Source: Roseburia sp. 1XD42-69
GTDB lineage: Bacteria; Bacillota; Clostridia; Lachnospirales; Lachnospiraceae
DNA length: 64,000 nucleotides
Reading direction: 5' to 3'
NCBI RefSeq assembly: GCF_003612565.1
Contig: NZ_RAZG01000020.1
Location: forward strand, 1-64,000
In this document: piece by piece, positions 7,599 through 14,120 of the stretch
Position numbering within the stretch: position 1 is the stretch's first letter
How the letters are laid out: the number at the start of each line of letters is the position of its first letter
Translations under genes and position numbers: made by a program
The notes under the pieces: model-generated
Databases searched by the model: none
The model's input: only the letters and a program-made list of their open reading frames with translations
What the model was told of the DNA's origin: nothing

Positions 7599-7982
7599 AT
7601 GGGAAACGAACAGGTATATTTGGTAAGGGGAGCGATGTTAAGCTGCAGGATGGGAAGTCATCCCAGGCGTCTGAATTTGCCCCAAAGCCACGGGGAATAC
7701 ATATGTGACCATCCGGTGATTATGGATGAGGACTGCACTAAGGAAAATATTTCATCTTTCGGGGTCTGCAGCAGCCCTGTTCCCCCAGCGGGGGCAACAC
7801 TGGTGAGGTATCCTGGTTATATGGGTGTGCCGCCGGAGGTTCAGGGAATGCAGTGTGTCCCTTCCATTTTAAAAAAATGGGAGAATACCAATGGGCAGGG
7901 AGTTACTATGGATTCTTATCTCGTGTGCTCCTGCGGGGGAATTATTGAACCAATGACATCGGGAATGGAATATGAGGACTGA
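7599..7982 (+). CDS. DUF4280 PAAR-like tip protein
   Basis: The 127-residue protein fits the DUF4280 family: an N-terminal YLVRGAMLSCRMGSHPRRLN strand region, several conserved cysteines (about 16, 36, 46, 57, 85, 108 and 110), and a C-terminal TMDSYLVCSCGGIIEPMTSG. DUF4280 proteins are regarded as PAAR-like spike tips and often lie beside VgrG genes and toxins in Firmicutes. Here it comes 47 bases after the VgrG gene and 27 bases before the TNT toxin, so the three likely form one loaded spike. Cysteines could bind a metal at the tip; this part is inference. Confidence 0.75.
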   Translation: MGNEQVYLVRGAMLSCRMGSHPRRLNLPQSHGEYICDHPVIMDEDCTKENISSFGVCSSPVPPAGATLVRYPGYMGVPPEVQGMQCVPSILKKWENTNGQGVTMDSYLVCSCGGIIEPMTSGMEYED

Positions 7983-8009
7983 TGGATTCCGGTCACTTAG
8001 GAGGAGGAC

Positions 8010-9122
8010 ATGCCAGGGACAGATAAAGACACATATTCGTTATTGGAACCGGGAGGCAGTGTAACAGCCTTAAGTATGGAAGGAGGGGAGATGAACCTAT
8101 TTGGCAGCACCTATACCTCCTTAGAGTTAAGTGAAATAAAGTCTTATCCCAAAATTCAGGACGACTTGATTGCCATTCCGCCGGACCCTACCAAGGGATT
8201 GATTGCCGGTTTGGCAGTTGCGGCAGTTTTTGCCGGCTTGGCCATTGCCACAGTTGCAACAGGCGGAGCGGCATTGGCAGCTGTTGCCCTGGCCGGTGCA
8301 GCTGTAGGTACAACTGCGGCTACAGTGGGGATGTACCAGAGCGACAAGGAAACCGGGTATGGCAGGAGCGTGGGAGGATATGCAGAAGGACTTGCAGGAG
8401 GTGCGGCTGTCGGTGCTTTGTCCGGGGCGTTTTTATATTGTACTGTGGTAGCAGCTCCTTCGGTAGGGGCTATAGCCGGAATGGGTGCATGGAATTATTT
8501 AGGTGTTTCATCTTTTACGCAGAATGTTGTACCTGCTATAGTAACAAATGGGGTATATGGGCTTACCGTTACAACGGGAGTTTATACCGTAAATGATATA
8601 TATGCAAGTAACAGCGGTTATAATGTGGTTTTGGACAAGGTGTTTCAAAATGACGTTGATGCCTATGAAACCTTTGGACTGGCATTATGGTATACCAATG
8701 GGGCAGTTGTGGAGTATGCATCTATAAACGCATACCGGAGCAGTAAACAGGGAGTGCAATATGAAAAAGGAGGCAAATATAATTATATTAATTCAGATGG
8801 AACCATTAAGTGGCCCCAGAATGATGGTTTTGACGGTACTCCTGTGAAAAAAACATTACAGCCTGGAACTAAAGTGGACAGATACGGATATGGCGGCGGA
8901 AGTTTTGTGGCTCCCGAAGGCACGCCATATACACAGCGCTCTATGTTTCCCGGTTCAGATAAGCTTCTATATTCGGTATATGAGGTTGTAAAGCCGGTAG
9001 ATGTAAAGGCAGGAAACGTAGCGCCGTGGTTTGGAGAACAGGGCGGCGGTGTGCAGTACAAATTTGAACAATCTGTTTCATCTTTGGTTGAACAGGGTAT
9101 ATTGAGAAAGGTAGGAGAGTAA
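8010..9122 (+). CDS. Polymorphic toxin with C-terminal TNT NAD-glycohydrolase domain
   Basis: The 370-residue protein shares residues 1-250 with the GH-E toxin at 4121 (polar lead, then Ala/Gly-rich hydrophobic segments at about 62-107 and 124-160). Residues 266-368 are a TNT domain, named after the tuberculosis necrotizing toxin: WPQNDGFDGTPV, KVDRYGYGGGSFV, EGTPYTQRSMFPGS, YEVVKPVDVKAG and APWFGEQGGGVQYKF. TNT enzymes hydrolyse NAD(P)+. Arg291 and Gln349 probably correspond to the NAD-binding/catalytic Arg and Gln of the family. A strong AGGAGG ribosome site precedes ATG 8010. Its stop is one base before the next small gene. Confidence 0.9.
   Translation: MPGTDKDTYSLLEPGGSVTALSMEGGEMNLFGSTYTSLELSEIKSYPKIQDDLIAIPPDPTKGLIAGLAVAAVFAGLAIATVATGGAALAAVALAGAAVGTTAATVGMYQSDKETGYGRSVGGYAEGLAGGAAVGALSGAFLYCTVVAAPSVGAIAGMGAWNYLGVSSFTQNVVPAIVTNGVYGLTVTTGVYTVNDIYASNSGYNVVLDKVFQNDVDAYETFGLALWYTNGAVVEYASINAYRSSKQGVQYEKGGKYNYINSDGTIKWPQNDGFDGTPVKKTLQPGTKVDRYGYGGGSFVAPEGTPYTQRSMFPGSDKLLYSVYEVVKPVDVKAGNVAPWFGEQGGGVQYKFEQSVSSLVEQGILRKVGE
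8023..8770 (+). repeat. Long direct repeat, copy 2 (shared toxin carrier region)
   Basis: Second copy of the toxin carrier region, very similar at DNA level to 4134-4880. The differences are mainly third positions and a few clustered substitutions around residues 105-160 of the protein. Downstream of the codons for KQGVQYE the two genes are unrelated, which marks the module border for toxin-tip exchange. Confidence 0.85.
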
Positions 9123-9123
9123 C

Positions 9124-9366
9124 ATGGATAGAAAATTATTAGAAAAAATGTTAGTGGAAAATAAGGTTCCCTCTGATATGTATTCCTTGCAAGGAGGGCT
9201 GCCAAACGAGGCGTATTGTATAGATAAAATTGATGGTAAATGGGAGGTTTACTACAGTGAAAGGGGAACACGCTCAAATATCGGGCGTTTTGACGATGAG
9301 GAGGAAGCCTGTAACTGCCTGATAAAACAGATTAAAAGAAATTTGCCTGGGCTGAATTTCAGTTAA
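9124..9366 (+). CDS. Small protein, probable immunity to the TNT toxin
   Basis: The 80-residue acidic/basic protein directly follows the TNT toxin (ATG one base after the stop). It has a compact alpha/beta pattern: helix (DRKLLEKMLVENKVP), strands (WEVYYSERGTRSNIGRF) and a C-terminal helix (DEEEACNCLIKQIKRN). I could not assign a family with certainty. Position and size strongly suggest the antidote that blocks NAD hydrolysis in the producing cell, but it does not obviously resemble the mycobacterial immunity factor. It closes the cassette: the next promoter and XRE gene follow after about 100 bases. Confidence 0.55.
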   Translation: MDRKLLEKMLVENKVPSDMYSLQGGLPNEAYCIDKIDGKWEVYYSERGTRSNIGRFDDEEEACNCLIKQIKRNLPGLNFS

Positions 9367-9401
9367 ACAAGATTTAAACTATGACATAATATAATTTAAG
9401 C

Positions 9402-9469
9402 CATGGTCGCTTATAAATTCATGCTAAAGACGTTATGATATATCTATACCTACAGCATGGAGGTTTCAA
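9402..9469 (+). promoter_or_regulatory. Promoter and putative XRE operator of the right agr half
   Basis: This is the second exact copy of the 22-base element found at 2669-2690 (here 9402-9423), followed at the same distance by TATGAT (9434-9439), CTATACCTAC and the ribosome-site string GCATGGAGGTTTCAAATG. The preservation of non-coding DNA suggests either recent duplication or functional constraint, and both XRE paralogues would be controlled alike. Confidence 0.55.
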
Positions 9470-9826
9470 ATGATAAATTTGCGCAAACAAATGGGAGAGC
9501 GGATTAAAAAGCGGCGGAAACAATTGTATTTGACGCAGGATAAGCTGGCGGAACAGGCGGGGTTAACGATTCAGACGATTTCCAGTGCAGAACATGGCAC
9601 CAAAGGACTACGGCCGGAAAGCCTGTTAAAAATCTGTTCGGTTCTTGAGATAACTCCAAATGATTTGTATTTGGGAGAGAGTTCTTTGTCGGAAATGAAT
9701 CTGGTGATTGAGAGCACAGAGCACATGGAGTTAGAAGAGCTGCGCCGCCTGGAAAATTATGTACAGCACCAAATTGCAATCCGGGAGGCAAAGGATTTAC
9801 TTTTGGGAGAAAAGACAGATGTATAA
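9470..9826 (+). CDS. XRE-family HTH regulator, right agr copy
   Basis: The 118-residue protein is a near duplicate of the protein at 2736: the Cro/C1 helix-turn-helix (LTQDKLAEQAGLTIQTISS) is the same apart from single substitutions, and the C-terminal helix (MELEELRRLENYVQHQIAIRE) is conserved. It diverges only in the last residues, where it runs into the kinase gene instead of agrA. Its stop lies 8 bases inside the agrC start, implying translational coupling. Together with the left copy it frames the toxin cassette as a direct repeat. Confidence 0.8.
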   Translation: MINLRKQMGERIKKRRKQLYLTQDKLAEQAGLTIQTISSAEHGTKGLRPESLLKICSVLEITPNDLYLGESSLSEMNLVIESTEHMELEELRRLENYVQHQIAIREAKDLLLGEKTDV

Positions 9827-11108
9827 ATTTGGAGAATACATACCGAATACGGCCATGGCGGTTGCATCCATGTGGATTGTACGCAGGTTCTTGGGAACGT
9901 TTTGCGAGAAAAAAGAGAGAAGTCTCCTGTCGGTAACAGCCTGGATTCTGTATTTTGTTTTTCAGATTTATTTTCAGATAGACACAGGAAATTTGCATGT
10001 TATTACCTTGCCCTTGACGGTGGTTTTGCTGTTTAATATAGCGCTGTGGGGCTATCGTTCCACCGGAAAGGAAAAATGCTTTTTATCCGTAATGCTGTGT
10101 GCCTTATGGTTTTTAATCGAAATGCTTACTTTTGTTATGATTAGCGGAGTTCCTATGGAGCATGAAAGCCAGGATGTGCTTGGCACGATTATATCAAAAA
10201 TGCTGATGATAGTTTTGGTTTACACAATATCTGTGTTTTGGAATAAGAGATATGATGAGGCTGTGTCTGGGCATTTTTATTTCTACTTTCTTTTTCTGCC
10301 GGGAGGCAGTATCTTTATTGCATTAAGTCTGTTTTATTCTGGGGGAAGTGAAAATAGTAGATTTTTAGCTACAGCTTCTGTAAGTGTCCTGCTTTTATTC
10401 AATGTGGTGGTTTTTGAGATTTATATGAAAATGAATGAGCTTTTTATGCAGGAAAAGGAAAGAATCATTTATGCAAAACAGTCAGAAATTATTTCCGCCA
10501 ATACGGAGGAACAGAAGAAAATGATAGAAGATTTTCACGAGGAAAAACATAATCTGGTGAACCAGCTGATTGTTTTGAAAAGTGAAGTGGAAAAATGTGA
10601 GACGGAGGAAGTCATTCGGAATCTGAATAAGATTATAAAGAACTGCCATTATACGGACAGTATTTCAGAGTGCGGGAATACAACCATTGATGCGATTATT
10701 AATTTTAAGTATACGGTAGCAAGGGAATGGGGGATAGATTTCCGATTGAAGATATTTGTGCCGGAGGATTTACCCATAGAGGAGAGAGACCTTGGAGTTG
10801 TTTTGGGAAATGCATTGGACAATGCAATGGAGGCGGTGAGAAAGTGCGCCAGGGAAGATAAAATCATAGATATTTCTATGGGGACAAAGAAATCGGCATT
10901 GATCCTGGTAATGAAAAATCCTTATGAGCAGCCAATTGCCAGGGACAGGCGGGGAATAATTTTGTCTTCCAAAGACGAAAAAGGCAGACATGGATATGGA
11001 TTAAAGTCCATTATGAAAATAGCTTCAAAGTATCAGGGAGACGTAGTTGTGGAGGATGCAGATAACGTTTTTTCTCTAACTGTGGTGATGAATTTTGGGG
11101 AATTTTGA
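9819..11108 (+). CDS. agrC: AgrC-like peptide-sensing histidine kinase (GHKL type)
   Basis: From ATG 9819 the protein has 429 residues. The first half contains about six hydrophobic segments (for example LLSVTAWILYFVFQIYFQI and LPLTVVLLFNIALWGY), then a cytoplasmic linker and a DHp-like helix with DFHEEKHNLVNQ, where the His-containing motif is the likely phospho-acceptor. The C-terminal GHKL ATPase has the N-box VVLGNALDNAMEAV and G-box GRHGYGLKSIMKIA. This is the AgrC architecture. It lies directly before agrD and agrB, so its ligand is probably the peptide made next door, and its target the AgrA-like protein at 3120. Confidence 0.85.
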   Translation: MYKFGEYIPNTAMAVASMWIVRRFLGTFCEKKERSLLSVTAWILYFVFQIYFQIDTGNLHVITLPLTVVLLFNIALWGYRSTGKEKCFLSVMLCALWFLIEMLTFVMISGVPMEHESQDVLGTIISKMLMIVLVYTISVFWNKRYDEAVSGHFYFYFLFLPGGSIFIALSLFYSGGSENSRFLATASVSVLLLFNVVVFEIYMKMNELFMQEKERIIYAKQSEIISANTEEQKKMIEDFHEEKHNLVNQLIVLKSEVEKCETEEVIRNLNKIIKNCHYTDSISECGNTTIDAIINFKYTVAREWGIDFRLKIFVPEDLPIEERDLGVVLGNALDNAMEAVRKCAREDKIIDISMGTKKSALILVMKNPYEQPIARDRRGIILSSKDEKGRHGYGLKSIMKIASKYQGDVVVEDADNVFSLTVVMNFGEF

Positions 11109-11176
11109 CAAAAAAGCAGGTATTTTTGACAGATTAGGCCATTTTCCCTTAAATTCATGTATCCTGTACTTATTCT
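11103..11176 (+). promoter_or_regulatory. Tandem LytTR-type sites and promoter of agrDB
   Basis: TTTTGACA occurs at 11103-11110 and again at 11124-11131, a perfect direct repeat with 21-bp periodicity. The block from GGTATTTTTGA through AGATTA and the downstream ATGTATCCT match the toxin-cassette promoter at 3853-3932 with the same spacing. Possible -10 boxes are TATCCT at 11160 and TATTCT at 11171. The site overlaps the end of agrC, so agrD-agrB can be boosted separately, giving positive feedback on the signal. Confidence 0.65.
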
Positions 11177-11192
11177 AGGATAAAGGAGGGAT

Positions 11193-11345
11193 ATGGCCAT
11201 GGAGAATCGTGATAAAAAGACAGCGGCAAAACTTTTGACGGCAGCGGCAGACAAAGCCCTTTCTGCTGCGGCGAACAGCAGATGTGTATTTTTTTACCAT
11301 CAGCCCAAACAGCCCGTTGAAGTAAAAAAATTCAGAAAGTTCTAG
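11193..11345 (+). CDS. agrD: AgrD-type cyclic autoinducer precursor peptide
   Basis: This 50-residue gene has an AAAGGAGG ribosome site at 11183-11190 and starts at ATG 11193 (a second ATG lies at 11199). The product has an amphipathic Ala/Lys N-terminal helix (ENRDKKTAAKLLTAAADKAL), then SRCVFFYHQPKQPVEVKKF. Cys31 followed by aromatic residues and the HQPK.P tail is the usual form of Clostridia cyclic-lactone autoinducers. By analogy the signal is a five-residue thiolactone ring Cys-Val-Phe-Phe-Tyr, perhaps with a short exocyclic tail. It ends one base before agrB, which would cut it. Confidence 0.85.
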   Translation: MAMENRDKKTAAKLLTAAADKALSAAANSRCVFFYHQPKQPVEVKKFRKF

Positions 11346-11346
11346 T

Positions 11347-11904
11347 ATGAAAAAACTATATGAAACACTAGCGGATTATGTCATGCAAAAAGGCATGATA
11401 GAAGAATCGGACAGGGAAATGTATGAATATGCTTTTCAGATAACAGCAGAAGCAGGGCTCTTTGTTTTGTTCTGTTTTCTGATGGCATTACATATGCATA
11501 TGCTTGTGGAAGGGTTATTGTTTTTTATTATATTTGTCCCTTTAAGGTCATATGCCGGGGGACTGCATATGGATACATTCAAGGCCTGTTTTTTACTTTC
11601 ATGCCTGGCATTTTCCGGTGTATTGCTTTTAGCCAGGTATATAGAGATTCCTGGCTGTTTTTCTTTTCTGGTTTTGCTCTCATTGGAATTTACGATTTAT
11701 TGGCTGTATCCTGTTGAAAATAAGAACAGGGAAGTGGACAGGGAAGAAAACGCCTGGTTTAAAAGGAAATTAAGAAGTTTTCTTTTGTTGGATTTTTTTC
11801 TTGCTTTGGCTTGTCTGGCATTTTATAAGGAAAGATATCTGCTTTTAATGGGGGCAACTTTTTTATTAATAGCAATTTCCATGATAATTGCAAAAGCAAA
11901 ATAA
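11347..11904 (+). CDS. agrB: AgrB-type autoinducer-processing membrane protease
   Basis: The 185-residue integral membrane protein has about four to six hydrophobic segments. The motif RSYAGGLHMDTFKAC carries His74 and Cys81, matching the catalytic His and Cys of the AgrB cysteine endopeptidase, which cleaves the AgrD C-terminal tail and helps form the thiolactone. It starts one base after the agrD stop. It is the last gene of the agr set, and a hairpin with a T-run follows about 20 bases later. Confidence 0.9.
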   Translation: MKKLYETLADYVMQKGMIEESDREMYEYAFQITAEAGLFVLFCFLMALHMHMLVEGLLFFIIFVPLRSYAGGLHMDTFKACFLLSCLAFSGVLLLARYIEIPGCFSFLVLLSLEFTIYWLYPVENKNREVDREENAWFKRKLRSFLLLDFFLALACLAFYKERYLLLMGATFLLIAISMIIAKAK

Positions 11905-11921
11905 CCCATGTATAAAACATT

Positions 11922-11963
11922 CCTCCCAAGGAGACAATACGTCCCAAAAGGAGGGATTTTTTT
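11922..11963 (+). terminator. Possible hairpin with T-run after agrB
   Basis: CCTCC at 11922-11926 can pair with GGAGG at 11950-11954, with additional GGAC/GTCC-like pairing inside, and a run of seven T follows. The GGAGG also serves as ribosome site for the next gene, whose ATG begins directly after the T-run, so the structure could either end the agr transcript or hide that ribosome site. Confidence 0.35.
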
Positions 11964-12395
11964 ATGACGGAAGATACGGTAAATTTACTTCAGGAATGTA
12001 ATGCGGGCATTAAAATGGGAGTAACTTCTTTGGATGATGTTTTGGGCCATGTGAGGGACGACGGGTTAAAGAATTTGCTGCTTAAAAGTAAGGACACCCA
12101 TTCCAGGCTGGGAAATAAGACACATGAATATCTTGTGGAGTACCAGGAAGAGGGGAAAGAGCCGGCGGTGATGGCAAAGGTAATGTCCTGGTTTAAGTCC
12201 AATATGAAGCTGGAAGGGGAGAATTCCGACTCCATGGCGGCGGATATCATTACGGACGGATGCAATATGGGAATTAAGTCTCTGTATAAGTATCTGCACC
12301 AGTATCCAAAGGCGGAGCAGAAAGTAAAAGATTTGACAGGAGAGCTTATCCGGGCGGAGGAAACCCTTGTAGAGGATTTGCGGGAATATCTGTAA
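11964..12395 (+). CDS. Conserved helical protein of unknown function
   Basis: The 143-residue protein is almost entirely helical by composition, with an N-terminal MTEDTVNLLQECNAGIKMGV and a middle MSWFKSNMKLEGENS linker between two helical hairpins. The pattern resembles four-helix-bundle proteins of the ferritin-like/DUF2383 kind, but I see no clear paired ExxH metal motifs. No signal peptide. It is strongly preceded by a GGAGG ribosome site and followed by the polyamine-operon promoter. The function is not known; a stress-related or structural role would be a guess. Confidence 0.6.
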   Translation: MTEDTVNLLQECNAGIKMGVTSLDDVLGHVRDDGLKNLLLKSKDTHSRLGNKTHEYLVEYQEEGKEPAVMAKVMSWFKSNMKLEGENSDSMAADIITDGCNMGIKSLYKYLHQYPKAEQKVKDLTGELIRAEETLVEDLREYL

Positions 12396-12416
12396 AAATT
12401 CTTGCATTTTTACCTG

Positions 12417-12582
12417 TGATATGATACTCTACAACTACATGAATGATGAAACGGAAAGACAAGAGAAACAGGGGAATTTGCCCCATACAGGTGTGCCTGA
12501 CAGAAAGTTGGCCTATGGCTTGGCCAGGCAGAAAACAGCGGATATTACGGGCAGGTGATTCATTTTCACCTGTTCTTTTTTT
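12417..12582 (+). promoter_or_regulatory. Promoter and structured leader with terminator before speA
   Basis: An extended -10 (TGATATGAT, 12417-12425) opens a leader of about 190 bases. It contains the hairpin GGGGAATTTGCCCC (12471-12484), a second helix around TGGCC/GGCCA with outer GCCT/AGGC pairing (about 12495-12530), and finally an intrinsic terminator (CAGGTGA/TCACCTG with a T-rich tail, 12552-12582). A 39-codon frame from ATG 12439 ends inside the terminator stem. The layout is that of a riboswitch or attenuator for polyamine synthesis. I could not match it to a known class. Confidence 0.55.
12552..12582 (+). terminator. Intrinsic terminator in the speA leader
   Basis: A perfect 7-bp stem CAGGTGA (12552-12558) with TCACCTG (12566-12572), loop TTCATTT, is followed by TTCTTTTTTT. 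It lies 41 bases upstream of the speA start, so read-through must be regulated, or a second promoter used, for operon expression. Confidence 0.7.
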
Positions 12583-12622
12583 CTCTGGCAGACTGTAGTT
12601 GTAGATAGAGGTGAGAAAGCGG

Positions 12623-14089
12623 ATGAATATAGAAGCACAGAAACATGCTCCGGTGTATGAAGCCCTGGAGCGGCTGAGGAAAAAGAGAGTGGTGCCCTTT
12701 GACGTGCCGGGACATAAGCGGGGCAGGGGGAATCCTGAGTTAAAAGAACTTTTGGGGGAAAAATGTGTCAGCCTTGATGTAAATTCCATGAAGCCTTTGG
12801 ATAATCTCTGCCATCCCATGTCTGTGATAAAGGAGGCGGAGGAGCTGGCGGCGGAGGCTTTTGGGGCTGACCACGCATTTTTTATGGTGGGGGGAACTAC
12901 TTCTTCCGTGCAGAGCATGGTGATGACGGCCTGCCAGGCGGGGCAGAAGATTATCCTGCCCCGGAACGTACACAAAAGCGTGATAAATGCCCTGGTGTTA
13001 AACGGGGCGGTTCCGGTGTATGTAAATCCTAAAGTGGATGAGCGTCTGGGGATTTCCCTGGGGATGGAAATGGGGGATTTAGAGCAGGCCATTTTTGACA
13101 ATCCCGATGCCGTGTGCGTGTTGGTAAACAATCCCACCTACTATGGAATCTGTTCCGACCTTAAGAGCATCGTAAGGCTTGCCCATGAACACAATATGCT
13201 GGTGTTGGTGGATGAGGCCCATGGAACCCACCTTTATTTTGGGGAAAATCTTCCGGTAAACGCCATGGAAGCCGGTGCGGATATGGCTTCCGTGTCCATG
13301 CACAAGTCCGGGGGCAGCTTAACCCAAAGCTCCCTGCTTTTGGTAAACAGTACGGTAAACTGGGAGTATGTCAGCCAGATTGTAAATCTCACCCAGACCA
13401 CAAGCGCCTCCTATCTTTTGCTGTCAAGCCTTGACATTTCAAGGAGAAACTTAGTCATGCGGGGCCGGGAATCTTTTGCCCGGGTAGTGGAGATGGCAGA
13501 GTATGCCAGGGAGGAAATCAATGACATTGGCGGGTATTATGCCTATGGGCGGGAGCTGATGAATGGCAACAGCGTCTTTGATTTTGATGTGACAAAACTT
13601 TCTGTGTTTACCAGGGATATCGGGCTGGCGGGGATTGAAGTTTATGATTTGCTCCGGGATGAATACGATATTCAGATTGAGTTTGGGGATATTACAAATA
13701 TTCTGGCATATATTTCCATTGGCGACAGAATTCAGGATATTGAGCGCCTGGTGGGGGCGTTGTCTGACATTAAACGACTGTACAGCAAAAATCCGGCCCA
13801 TATGCTAAAGTCGGAATATATTGCCCCGAAAGTATGTGTTTCCCCCCAGAAGGCTTTTTATGCGGACAAAGTATCTATGCCTATCGGGGAGACGGCGGGG
13901 AAGATATGCAGTGAATTTGTCATGTGTTATCCTCCGGGGATTCCGATTTTAGCCCCGGGAGAGATTATAACCCCTGAGATTATACAATATATTAATTATG
14001 CCAAAGAAAAGGGGTGTTCCATGCAGGGGACTCAGGACCCATATGTGGAAAATTTAAATGTTCTGGCCAGTGAGGGAAACGCCTGGTGA
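12623..14089 (+). CDS. speA: Arginine (Orn/Lys/Arg family) decarboxylase, fold type I
   Basis: From ATG 12623 (GAGGTGAG ribosome site; an upstream in-frame GTG at 12611 is less likely) the product has 488 residues. It has the PLP domain of the major Orn/Lys/Arg decarboxylase family: FDVPGHKRG near the N-terminus, HAFFMVGGTTSSVQSMV, LVDEAHGTHLYF and SMHKSGGSLTQSS, the last containing the PLP lysine, and a C-terminal domain with YPPGIPILAPGEII. Neighbouring agmatine deiminase points to arginine as substrate, giving agmatine. First gene of a five-gene polyamine operon behind a structured leader. Confidence 0.85.
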   Translation: MNIEAQKHAPVYEALERLRKKRVVPFDVPGHKRGRGNPELKELLGEKCVSLDVNSMKPLDNLCHPMSVIKEAEELAAEAFGADHAFFMVGGTTSSVQSMVMTACQAGQKIILPRNVHKSVINALVLNGAVPVYVNPKVDERLGISLGMEMGDLEQAIFDNPDAVCVLVNNPTYYGICSDLKSIVRLAHEHNMLVLVDEAHGTHLYFGENLPVNAMEAGADMASVSMHKSGGSLTQSSLLLVNSTVNWEYVSQIVNLTQTTSASYLLLSSLDISRRNLVMRGRESFARVVEMAEYAREEINDIGGYYAYGRELMNGNSVFDFDVTKLSVFTRDIGLAGIEVYDLLRDEYDIQIEFGDITNILAYISIGDRIQDIERLVGALSDIKRLYSKNPAHMLKSEYIAPKVCVSPQKAFYADKVSMPIGETAGKICSEFVMCYPPGIPILAPGEIITPEIIQYINYAKEKGCSMQGTQDPYVENLNVLASEGNAW

Positions 14090-14120
14090 CAATAACTTTG
14101 TTTAGCGGGAGGAAATAGAT

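Noticed and set aside
12346..13137. 263-codon minus-strand frame opposite the speA leader and gene start
   Set aside because: It lies antisense to a clear decarboxylase and terminator, has no ribosome site, and its codon pattern and composition look like a shadow frame.
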